From: an uncultured Collinsella sp.
Lineage (GTDB): Bacteria > Actinomycetota > Coriobacteriia > Coriobacteriales > Coriobacteriaceae
Reading direction: 5' to 3'
DNA: 5,565 nucleotides
Assembly: GCA_900548075.1 (NCBI GenBank)
Contig: URJD01000128.1
Span: forward strand, 1 to 5,565
This document shows positions 1-5,536 of this stretch, piece after piece. Numbering within the stretch: the first letter of the stretch is position 1; every line of letters begins with the position of its first letter. The notes beneath the pieces were generated by a model that saw nothing but the letters and a program-made list of their open reading frames with translations, made no database searches and was not told the origin of the DNA. Both the position numbers and the translations under genes were made by a program.

Positions 1-2
1 AC

Positions 3-56
3 GTCCGCAACCACCCGCTCACCACGCGTCGCTACTATCACCAGATGAACTACTAG
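3..56 (+). CDS. C-terminal tail of an unidentified protein (partial)
   Basis: The third forward frame is open from the window edge and ends at a TAG at 54-56, giving the 17-residue tail VRNHPLTTRRYYHQMNY. It is taken as the end of a real gene mainly because a well-formed hairpin terminator begins 22 bp after the stop. The tail is basic and aromatic, and is too short to assign to a family. It need not be related to the PTS remnant that follows, because the terminator separates them. Confidence 0.5.
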   Translation, partial: VRNHPLTTRRYYHQMNY

Positions 57-77
57 TCCTTTCAAATTGCTGCTGTT

Positions 78-124
78 GCCTGCAGGCGAGCTGTTCTGAA
101 CGTCTCGCCTGCAGGCTTATTTCT
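78..124 (+). terminator. Rho-independent terminator after the leftmost gene
   Basis: A perfect 13-bp inverted repeat (GCCTGCAGGCGAG at 78-90 with CTCGCCTGCAGGC at 104-116) encloses a 13-nt loop. The T-rich run TTATTTCT follows at 117-124. The position shortly after the stop at 56 fits termination of that gene. It also implies that the PTS remnant downstream is not co-transcribed with it. Confidence 0.8.
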
Positions 125-131
125 GGGGTTA

Positions 132-179
132 ATCAGAATAGTTGCCCAGTACCTCCTAGTTGCGCTGGTCGCATTATGG
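132..179 (+). pseudogene. Out-of-frame 5' remnant of PTS subunit IIC (first membrane segment)
   Basis: In the third forward frame this stretch reads IRIVAQYLLVALVALW, a hydrophobic helix like the start of mannose-family IIC proteins. The following frame (from 180 on) reads ASMDEQAFGITMLGRPL. Joined together they give ...LVALVALW-ASMDEQAFG..., which is how IIC proteins normally begin. One extra G at the GG of 178-179 would restore a continuous frame. No ATG, GTG or TTG is available in this frame after the stop at 54-56, so the original start is also lost. The frameshift is inferred from family knowledge, not from an alignment. Confidence 0.55.
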
Positions 180-832
180 CGTCTATGGACGAGCAAGCAT
201 TTGGCATTACGATGCTTGGTCGTCCGCTGTTTACGAGCCTGTTCGTTGGCTTGATCCTTGGCGATGTCCAGCAGGGAGTTATCGTCGGCGCTGCTTTGGA
301 GTCCATGTTCATGGGCGCCATCATGGTCGGCGCGGCGGTTCCTCCCGAGGTCTATGCCTCCGGCGTGCTTGGCTGCGCGTTTGCCGTCATTACGGGTACG
401 GGCACGGCAACTGCCGTCGCGCTCGCCCTTCCCGTCTCCGTCTTCCTTCTCTACTCCGTGATTAATTTTGCAACGCGTATCGTCGCCGCCCATCTGGGAT
501 ACGACCTGGGAACCAAGTTCCTGCAGCAGTCCGAAGAGAACAACCTTATGTCTCGCATGACGCATGCTGCCGGTGTCCTCGGAATGACCGTTATCGGCGC
601 CATGATTGCGGCACAGGTCTCACTGTCCACTGCTTTGACCTTTGACGTGGGTGGTTCGGAGATTGTCCTGCAGGATCTGTTCGATTCGATCTTCCCCGGT
701 CTGCTGCCCTTGCTGGCAACCTTTGCCTGCGTCGCCCTGTACAAAAAGGGCGTCAAGACCATTTGGATCATCTTGGGCATCTTTGCGACCTGCATCATCG
801 GAACGGGCTTGGGAGTGTTCGCGGCGGCGTAA
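176..832 (+). CDS. Chimeric mannose-family PTS IIC/IID remnant, probable pseudogene
   Basis: This is a 218-aa open frame with two different halves. Residues 1 to about 90 match the N-terminal part of mannose/fructose/sorbose IIC (ManY type): GRPL near 15-18, VGLILGD at 24-30, then GAALE..F.GA and VGAAVPPE. Residues from about 91 to 218 match the C-terminal half of IID (ManZ type): LYSVINFATR, LGYDLGTKF, the GVLGMTVIGA helix, LQDLFDSIFPGLLPLL and a final membrane helix. Intact IIC and IID are each about 260-280 aa and together form the membrane channel. Here the C-terminal part of IIC and the N-terminal half of IID are missing, so transport is unlikely. The join lies near nt 437-463. The start at 176 lacks a convincing ribosome-binding site and cuts off the first helix (see 132-179). 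It may be annotated elsewhere simply as IID. The homology is clear; loss of function is inferred. Confidence 0.8.
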   Translation: MASMDEQAFGITMLGRPLFTSLFVGLILGDVQQGVIVGAALESMFMGAIMVGAAVPPEVYASGVLGCAFAVITGTGTATAVALALPVSVFLLYSVINFATRIVAAHLGYDLGTKFLQQSEENNLMSRMTHAAGVLGMTVIGAMIAAQVSLSTALTFDVGGSEIVLQDLFDSIFPGLLPLLATFACVALYKKGVKTIWIILGIFATCIIGTGLGVFAAA

Positions 833-880
833 TGTTGACTGCTATGCTCGCGCGTTGGATAACTAACTGACCGTTTGAAA

Positions 881-913
881 ACGGGGTTCGGCGTAAGGCC
901 GGCCCCGTTTTTT
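881..913 (+). terminator. Rho-independent terminator after the PTS remnant
   Basis: The stem ACGGGG...CGGC (881-892) pairs with GCCG...CCCCGT (898-908) around a five-base GTAAG loop, with one small bulge. Six T residues follow directly (908-913). It sits 49 bp after the stop at 832 and shows that the degraded PTS locus still keeps its ancestral operon end. Confidence 0.85.
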
Positions 914-966
914 ATTTGAGGGATTTTCCGACCGTCCAATAATCCACGCCCATGCATCACTCACAC

Positions 967-1044
967 ATCTCTCGTCTCTCATTCGTCGCTAATATGAGAG
1001 ATAACCGAAAGACGAGAGATAAATTTGAGAGATAACTGAGCGGC
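967..1044 (+). repeat. GAGAGATA box cluster A (upstream copy of a tandem operator-like repeat)
   Basis: Three exact GAGAGATA boxes lie at 996-1003, 1014-1021 and 1027-1034, with start-to-start distances of 18 and 13 bp. A degenerate fourth box is at 1038-1044. To the left are boxes in the opposite orientation (ATCTCTCGTCTCTC, 967-980), so the cluster is roughly mirrored around TAATAT at 990-995. By hand count, 976-1040 matches 1141-1205 of cluster B at 54 of 65 positions. Mismatches fall mostly between the boxes, which is the pattern expected of protein-binding sites. Proposed as an operator for the downstream regulator. Confidence 0.7.
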
Positions 1045-1081
1045 AAAGAGACAAGCAATCATGGTATTGTCTCAATACTAA

Positions 1082-1110
1082 TTGTTCTACCAGCAAAAAC
1101 ATGTTTAAAT
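1082..1110 (+). promoter_or_regulatory. Candidate promoter between the two box clusters
   Basis: A TTGTTC -35-like hexamer (1082-1087) is followed by a 17-bp spacer and TTAAAT (1105-1110) as a -10-like hexamer. A TG at 1102-1103 is placed as in an extended -10 element. Transcription would begin near 1117, between the two clusters, leaving a leader of about 145 nt before the regulator gene. A 7-bp inverted repeat (GAGACAA 1048-1054, TTGTCTC 1067-1073) lies just upstream. The hexamers match consensus only moderately. Confidence 0.35.
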
Positions 1111-1131
1111 GAAACAGATGGCAGACATCTT

Positions 1132-1209
1132 ATCTTTCATCTCTCACTTATCTCTAATATGAGAGATAGCAGTAAGATGAGAGATAATTACGAGAGATAA
1201 CTGAGAGAC
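1132..1209 (+). repeat. GAGAGATA box cluster B (downstream copy)
   Basis: Exact GAGAGATA boxes at 1161-1168, 1179-1186 and 1192-1199 repeat the 18-bp and 13-bp spacing of cluster A, and every box lies exactly 165 bp from its counterpart there. A near-box GAGAGAC follows at 1203-1209. The left side carries inverted boxes, including the palindrome TATCTCT-AATATG-AGAGATA (1149-1168). The cluster ends about 53 bp before the regulator start codon, where a bound protein could block transcription or elongation. Binding by the regulator is inferred. Confidence 0.72.
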
Positions 1210-1250
1210 GAAGGAAATCTATTTGCGGCATTCTCCGCCGGGCCGAGCGA

Positions 1251-1255
1251 AAGGA
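1251..1255 (+). promoter_or_regulatory. Ribosome-binding site that sets the regulator start at 1263
   Basis: AAGGA lies one base before an ATG at 1257 and seven bases before the next in-frame ATG at 1263. Only the second has normal spacing, so 1263 is preferred. The alternative adds just two residues (Met-Gln). Confidence 0.65.
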
Positions 1256-1262
1256 CATGCAG

Positions 1263-2729
1263 ATGAACGAAAACGAGCTGACCGGTCTGCTCGAGTCTTT
1301 AAGACGCATGGGCTCGGACGATCTTAACGTCGAGGTCAAGGAGAGCGCCACGACGCTTTCCCGCGACGTGTGGGAAACGGTTAGCGCATTCGCGAATACC
1401 GCTGGCGGAATTATCGTGCTCGGCGTGAGTGAGCGCGCGGGCTTTGTCCCAGTTGCAAACTTTGAGACCGAGAAGGTGCTCAACCAATTCGTAGCGGGCA
1501 TGGGTGATGCCGGCGGTCGCGGAAAACTGGCCAATCCGCCCAAATACACCATTGAACGCGTGGAGCTCCAGGGCGCCGTGGTTCTGGTCATCACGATTGA
1601 GGAGCTCGACCCGTCGAGCAAGCCTTGTTATGTCATAGAGCGGGGCGCTCAAGGCGGCAGCTACAAACGCATCGATGACAAAGATGTTCCGCTCTCGTCG
1701 ACCGAGGTCCTGTCCTTGTCATCGTATGAACGGACGAGCCCCAGTGATCGCGATGCAGTGCCCGGCGCGGTCGCAGGCGATCTTGACGAGGCCCTGGTCG
1801 ACCGCACGATAGAGCGTGCTTTCTCACTGACACCTCGTGCGATGCGCGGCGCGCCGGACAAGAAAACGAAGCTGGAGCGCCTGAATTTCCTCGACTCCCA
1901 GGGCAATGTCACTAAGGCCGGGCTCCTGGCTGCGGGTGCCTATCCCCAGCAGTTCTATCCCAAGCTCTTTATCGATGTGGCGGTCTATGCCGGAACGCAG
2001 AAGGGCGCGGCGGGGTCGTTGAGGTTCATGGACCGTACGATCTGCGAGGGGACGTTGGGCGAAATGATCTCGGATGCCGTCGCGGCAGTCGCCAAGAATT
2101 TGCGGCGAACCTCGACGATCCAAGGCGTCTCGCGTGTCGACTCGCTGGAGATTCCCGAGGAGGTCCTACGCGAGGCAATCGCCAACGCCGTAATCCACCG
2201 AGAATACGGAGATCGGTTCTGTGGGCAGTCGATCGCTGCTGACGTCTTTGATGACCGTATCGAGGTGACGAACCCCGGCGGCCTATACGGAGGAAAGACT
2301 CGCGAGAACCTGTTTGACGGCAGCTCCCGATGCCGCAACGCGACGCTCGTGAAGCTCATGTCGCTTGTCCCGTTGCCCGACGGCGCGGGTTCTCCTGCCG
2401 AGGGCAACGGATCGGGCATTCCGATGATGGTCGATGCCATGCGCGCACATGGTCTGGTAGAGCCCCTGTTCTGCCCGGGTTTCGACCGGTTTAAGGTTGT
2501 CCTCTACCGAGCGAAGGTTGAGCAAATCGATCATGGCGGGGACTTAATTGTGGCGGCACTCAAGCGCAACGGCGAACTGGGAACACGTGAACTGGCAGAG
2601 CGCACGGGGCTTACAATTTCCCAGGTTAGGTCGCGCGTCAACGCGCTCATTGCTCAAGGCGAGCTTGAGCCCACGGCGCCGGCGACGAGCCGCAACCGCA
2701 AGTATCGACTGTCGGAGCGCGTGGGATAG
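1263..2729 (+). CDS. AlbA_2 / HATPase_c_4 / winged-helix transcriptional regulator (COG2865 type)
   Basis: This 488-aa cytoplasmic protein has three recognisable parts. Residues about 20-140 form an AlbA_2 (Schlafen-type) domain with NVEVKES and ANTAGGIIVLGV. Residues about 298-418 form a C-terminal GHKL-like HATPase_c_4 domain, with the N-box REAIANAVIHREY (about 303-315) and a glycine-rich GNGSGIPM near 381-388. Residues about 425-485 form a winged helix whose recognition helix is probably LTISQVRSRVNALI. The family is often annotated as putative transcriptional regulator, or loosely as RecG-like helicase, but no helicase motifs are present. The wing and the paired GAGAGATA clusters just upstream make autoregulation likely. 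The gene stands alone: terminators or opposing genes lie on both sides. Domain assignment is confident; DNA target, ligand and physiological role are inferred or unknown. Confidence 0.88.
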   Translation: MNENELTGLLESLRRMGSDDLNVEVKESATTLSRDVWETVSAFANTAGGIIVLGVSERAGFVPVANFETEKVLNQFVAGMGDAGGRGKLANPPKYTIERVELQGAVVLVITIEELDPSSKPCYVIERGAQGGSYKRIDDKDVPLSSTEVLSLSSYERTSPSDRDAVPGAVAGDLDEALVDRTIERAFSLTPRAMRGAPDKKTKLERLNFLDSQGNVTKAGLLAAGAYPQQFYPKLFIDVAVYAGTQKGAAGSLRFMDRTICEGTLGEMISDAVAAVAKNLRRTSTIQGVSRVDSLEIPEEVLREAIANAVIHREYGDRFCGQSIAADVFDDRIEVTNPGGLYGGKTRENLFDGSSRCRNATLVKLMSLVPLPDGAGSPAEGNGSGIPMMVDAMRAHGLVEPLFCPGFDRFKVVLYRAKVEQIDHGGDLIVAALKRNGELGTRELAERTGLTISQVRSRVNALIAQGELEPTAPATSRNRKYRLSERVG

Positions 2730-2829
2730 ATGCGTTAGTGGACGAGGCGACCCAATAATCGACCCTCAAATGGCGCCCACTAAGGTAAAGCAGTTGTTGC
2801 TCAGTCGACGGTGATGCTGAAGACTCGGC

Positions 2830-3321
2830 TTACGCCGGCATGGCCCCGAACCCGTCCATCAAGAACAGCCTAAGAACCAGCTTGATGACATGTCCCGGTT
2901 TGACTTCTGCCGCGTCAAAGACGTGGCGCTCGGCGAGCTCGCTGCAGTATGCATAGATGTCGCGGATAAGGTCCGCGCCCGAAAGCGTAAACATGTAGCC
3001 TGCGTCCGAAAGCGCATTGGGCGCGGCGGGCAACTTGGCCATGTGGCAGAACGTTTGCAGGTCGGGCGCCATAACGTTCTGGTAGTCGAGGTGGCCACTG
3101 GCATCCTGTGCGGCAAGCTCCAGTTGGCGCACAAAATCCAGCGCCGCCGCTAACACAAAGCTCGGCGTAGGCGCATTGACGTCCTGAGTGGTCGCCACGA
3201 GCCTGCCCGCCGCCTGCGTGACAAGCCAGGCGACCTCGCGCTGGCAACGCACGGCCTTGCGCGTAACCGGCTTGATGGACGAAGAAGAAACGCTCCCCTT
3301 AGGCGGATTCGAAGCAGTCAT
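2830..3321 (-). CDS. Hypothetical protein, 163 aa
   Basis: A good ribosome-binding site (GGGAGGG, about 4-5 bases before the ATG at 3321) and high-GC codon use support a real gene. The protein has a Ser/Pro-rich, basic and probably disordered N-terminus (residues 1-20). A mostly helical body follows, with stretches such as CQREVAWLVTQAAGRLVA (26-43) and FVLAAALDFVRQLELAAQ (55-72). A later segment (about 115-155) ends in HVIKLVLRLFLMDGFGAMP. There is no signal peptide, no clear membrane helix and no catalytic motif that I recognise. Scattered Cys26, Cys92 and Cys126 do not form a metal site. It is divergent from the SRA-like gene at 3537 and converges on the regulator, with a 100-bp gap. I do not recognise the family. 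Confidence 0.75.
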   Translation of the reverse strand: MTASNPPKGSVSSSSIKPVTRKAVRCQREVAWLVTQAAGRLVATTQDVNAPTPSFVLAAALDFVRQLELAAQDASGHLDYQNVMAPDLQTFCHMAKLPAAPNALSDAGYMFTLSGADLIRDIYAYCSELAERHVFDAAEVKPGHVIKLVLRLFLMDGFGAMPA

Positions 3322-3378
3322 AAGACCCTCCCATGAACAATCCGGCCCAACAAGCCCGGATGAAACACGTGCTACATC

Positions 3379-3384
3379 AGTATA
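3379..3384 (-). promoter_or_regulatory. Possible -10 element for the 163-aa minus-strand gene
   Basis: Read on the minus strand this is TATACT (five of six consensus bases), 57 bases before the start codon at 3321. No good -35 hexamer is seen at the usual distance, so this is tentative. Confidence 0.3.
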
Positions 3385-3536
3385 CAGGGAAGTGGGGTAG
3401 CGGGGTACAAGCGCGCCAGCGGCAAACCGAGAGCATCAACGATGTGCCGATCGCGGAATGAGATCTCGTAATAATTGACTCTCGGCCATATTATTGAGGG
3501 GCATGACTCGCGTTCGTATGGTTGTAGGTGCTGGCG

Positions 3537-4163
3537 ATGAACGACATTGACCTTGCTGTTCCGTTGATGGATGGACCAAGCTATGACCGCGCCTGCAGTC
3601 TCGTGCCTTCCGAATACGTTGAGGCATGGGAGTGGTTTCTGGGTGAGGAACAGCGCGGCGGCGTTTGGACCAGCCTTCCGCACCACACCAAGGAAGATAG
3701 TCCTCAGTATCAGTACCGTTTGAGAATTGGCTCGGACTTCTTTCCCGTAACGCGGGATTCAGGGATCTTCTGGCCGGGCCAGGATCGGGTGAAGCAAGAT
3801 CCCAATAAGATCTTTGCGCTTTCGGTCCATAACTCTAAAAAGAGCTTCTACACCGATGTGCCTCCGCTCTATTTGGACGATGGCACGTGGGTCATTAAGT
3901 ACTCGGTTCAAGCGCTGGGTACCGTTGGTTTTCGAGACCAGAATTACAACCGTAAAATGCTCAACTGCATGGAATGTGGTTTCCCAGTCGGAGTCATATT
4001 TGCAACCGAGGTGGGCTATAAGGTGCTCGGCCTTGCGTTTGTTGAGCGGTCCGAGCCCGAAAACGGATGGTTTGGACCCAATACGGTGTTTCTTGAGGCC
4101 CATCGCATTGAGTTCGATCGCTCGGAAAAGAAGCGTGAAAAGGCGGGGCTTCTGCCGTATTAG
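3537..4163 (+). CDS. Stand-alone SRA-like (ScoMcrA-type) modified-DNA reader domain protein
   Basis: This 208-aa protein has residues about 71-190 resembling the SRA-like domain found before the HNH nuclease in ScoMcrA-type type IV restriction enzymes. The order of motifs is kept: GIFWP (76-80), ALSVHNS (94-100), a tyrosine/aspartate/glycine strand with YTDVPP and DDGTWVIKYSVQ (105-125), NRKMLNCMECGFPVGV (138-153) and YKVLGLAFVE (161-170). SRA domains flip and read methylated or otherwise modified cytosine. No HNH, PD-(D/E)XK or other nuclease motif follows; the protein stops after a short charged tail. The ATG at 3537 is chosen because TAGGTG (3525-3530) sits six bases upstream; a GTG at 3528 would add three residues. 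A small zinc-ribbon gene follows 121 bp later and may be a partner. The family match is from memory of the motif pattern; ligand and role are inferred. Confidence 0.7.
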   Translation: MNDIDLAVPLMDGPSYDRACSLVPSEYVEAWEWFLGEEQRGGVWTSLPHHTKEDSPQYQYRLRIGSDFFPVTRDSGIFWPGQDRVKQDPNKIFALSVHNSKKSFYTDVPPLYLDDGTWVIKYSVQALGTVGFRDQNYNRKMLNCMECGFPVGVIFATEVGYKVLGLAFVERSEPENGWFGPNTVFLEAHRIEFDRSEKKREKAGLLPY

Positions 4164-4284
4164 CGTATTTGGCTTTGGCATTCTTTGACGATCGTGTTGT
4201 TTGATCGGATCGCGTGGCGATGCAATCTCGCGCCCGCCCGCCGGTGCATGCTCTTCCTGATTTGTATAGCGAGAAGGGGCATGT

Positions 4285-4569
4285 ATGAGCTGGCGAGGCG
4301 ATATTGCGATGGGGAAGTACGGAAAACTGCCGTGTGCCCTTATAGACAACAATATGTTTCCGAGCGTAGAGGTTGATTGCGGGTCGTTTGTCGTCACCTG
4401 CCCTTGCTGCGGCTCGCAAATACCGTGTCTCGACATTCGGTTCATCGATGCGCGTGACAGACTCAGCGACGAAGTGAGAAAACAGACAGGCGTTCATATG
4501 CCGGTGTATCCGGAGAAATGCCCTGTTTGTGGCCTCGATATCGTGTATGACGCCGGCGACGAGGGATAG
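4285..4569 (+). CDS. Small zinc-ribbon protein, 94 aa
   Basis: Two cysteine pairs, CPCC at 39-42 and CPVC at 79-82, each followed by Gly, form a four-Cys zinc-ribbon pattern separated by a 36-residue insert. Cys48 (IPCLD) and Cys32 are extra. The insert holds a short charged helix (FIDARDRLSDEVRKQTG, about 53-69). AAGGGG ends six bases before the ATG at 4285, a good ribosome-binding site. An overlapping ATG at 4281 in another frame lacks sensible content. The gene has the same direction as the SRA-like gene 121 bp upstream and ends 38 bp before the opposing DUF5710 gene. I do not recognise a named family; DNA/RNA binding or protein contact are the usual jobs of such folds. Confidence 0.65.
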   Translation: MSWRGDIAMGKYGKLPCALIDNNMFPSVEVDCGSFVVTCPCCGSQIPCLDIRFIDARDRLSDEVRKQTGVHMPVYPEKCPVCGLDIVYDAGDEG

Positions 4570-4607
4570 GTGATGCGGAGGAGCTGGCTGTGAAGGCATC
4601 TCCGTCC

Positions 4608-5294
4608 CTACAAATAAACCCCCTCACCGAGTTGCCTGTGGAATTCGGCGTGATGGTCGCGTGCCCAGGTAAAGAGCGCCTGGTCAAAGTCGGTACGCGC
4701 GGCCGGGACGCCAAAGACGCCGGCAACTTCGACGCGCATAAACTCCAGTGCCGGCAGCTTGTTGATGGCAGTGAGGGCAAACGGGGACGAGGGCTCCTCG
4801 AACAGATAGCGGCTGCCTTGCAGCGCGTCGCAACTGGTGCACGTGTTGCCGAGCGACGGGGCTTTGGAGGCTCGCGCGCCTACGGGCTTGTAGCCGCAGC
4901 GCTTATGAAGGTAGTCGCGGATCTCGCCCGGCACGCAGCCAAGAGCGGGCACGATGGCGAGTGCGTTGGCGTTGGCCGTGTCGATGGCAATGTGCCCGGC
5001 TTCGTTGGGCGCGTGCGCGATGACGATGCTCTCGTCGTTATCGGCTCGATAGGGAATGCCGAAGGCCGCGACCGAGGTCTCTTTGTGACACTTCCAGCAC
5101 TCACGCTTGCCCAGTACTAGATATATATACGGCGCCGAGGGGTCGGATCGGTCAACACCGGGCAGCCACTCGGCAAAGGGCTCGGGGTTGACGCCGCTGG
5201 GTACATACCAGATCTTCTTGGTCCGGTCCCATTTGGCGCCCAGCGCCTTGGCTTCTTCTTTGTGCGAAAAGGGGACATCGAGCTCGGTGCGCAT
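4608..5294 (-). CDS. DUF5710 domain protein with two CxxC motifs
   Basis: This 228-aa protein starts with a DUF5710 domain (residues 1-44). It has LDVPFSHKEEAKALGAKWD followed by KKIWYVP, the short fold seen attached to primases and other DNA-handling proteins of mobile elements. Two cysteine pairs follow far apart, CWKC (66-69) and CTSC (152-155). They probably bind one zinc, with a mixed alpha/beta segment between them containing HAPNEAGHIAIDTANANALAI. The start at 5294 is preferred to the longer open frame reaching 5498 because AAGGAG sits five bases before it and the extra 68 residues look non-coding. The 197-bp upstream region up to the tRNA terminator has only a weak TATCCT (5330-5335) as a possible -10. 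Function unknown; DNA binding is inferred from the domain's usual company. Confidence 0.8.
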   Translation of the reverse strand: MRTELDVPFSHKEEAKALGAKWDRTKKIWYVPSGVNPEPFAEWLPGVDRSDPSAPYIYLVLGKRECWKCHKETSVAAFGIPYRADNDESIVIAHAPNEAGHIAIDTANANALAIVPALGCVPGEIRDYLHKRCGYKPVGARASKAPSLGNTCTSCDALQGSRYLFEEPSSPFALTAINKLPALEFMRVEVAGVFGVPAARTDFDQALFTWARDHHAEFHRQLGEGVYL

Positions 5295-5491
5295 GGCGGC
5301 TCCTTGGTGCTGCAGGTGCAAGTGGCTCAAGGATACCGCAGGGCGCAGACATCGCGGCGTTTTGCTGAGAAGTTGCGGCTCGGATGGGTTCGAGACGCGT
5401 TGGCCTCGGCCTCGGTGGCTATTGACGCGGTTTTGTGCATGGGCAGGGTGGTTGCTTGGGCGGTTGGAGTTGCCAGCTGATTTGGCGACAT

Positions 5492-5528
5492 AAAACAAAA
5501 CAGCCCAGAAGACATAGCCTCTGAGCTG
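5492..5528 (-). terminator. Rho-independent terminator after the tRNA gene
   Basis: On the minus strand CAGCTCAGA (5528-5520) pairs with TCTGGGCTG (5509-5501) through nine pairs including one G-T wobble, with a 10-base loop, followed by TTTTGTTTT (5500-5492). It starts nine bases after the tRNA CCA end and should terminate that transcript, separating it from the DUF5710 gene. Confidence 0.85.
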
Positions 5529-5536
5529 CGAACATT

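Noticed and set aside
62..565. 167-aa open frame on the minus strand
   Set aside because: It runs antisense through the IIC/IID homology and across the terminator at 78-116, and its low-complexity basic content has no domain-like pattern.
967..1209. CRISPR-like array
   Set aside because: The repeated unit is only 8 bp, the spacing is irregular (18, 13, then a long gap), and the two large copies are similar throughout. This fits operator clusters, not repeats with unique spacers.
2735..2783. Inverted repeat TTAGTGG / CCACTAA as terminator of the regulator gene
   Set aside because: The arms are only 7 bp with a spacer of 35 bases and no T-run follows, so a functional terminator cannot be supported.
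3475..3494. TTGACT and TATTAT as promoter of the SRA-like gene
   Set aside because: The hexamers are only 8 bp apart, far too close for a standard promoter. TATTAT alone has no acceptable -35 partner.
4189..4207. CGATC / GATCG hairpin between the SRA-like and zinc-ribbon genes
   Set aside because: The stem is just 5 bp and is not followed by a T-run; it is likely to occur by chance.
4185..4376. 63-aa plus-strand frame before the zinc-ribbon gene
   Set aside because: It overlaps the start of the zinc-ribbon gene in another frame, has no ribosome-binding site and shows no protein-like pattern.
3759..4445. 228-aa open frame on the minus strand
   Set aside because: It is antisense to both the SRA-like and zinc-ribbon genes, whose motif content is convincing.
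4590..5120. 176-aa open frame on the plus strand
   Set aside because: It is antisense to the DUF5710 gene, which has a recognisable domain, two CxxC motifs and a good ribosome-binding site.
5295..5498. N-terminal 68-residue extension of the DUF5710 protein
   Set aside because: DUF5710 begins at the internal Met (5294), which has AAGGAG at ideal spacing. The extension would begin inside the tRNA terminator's T-run region and lacks structure.
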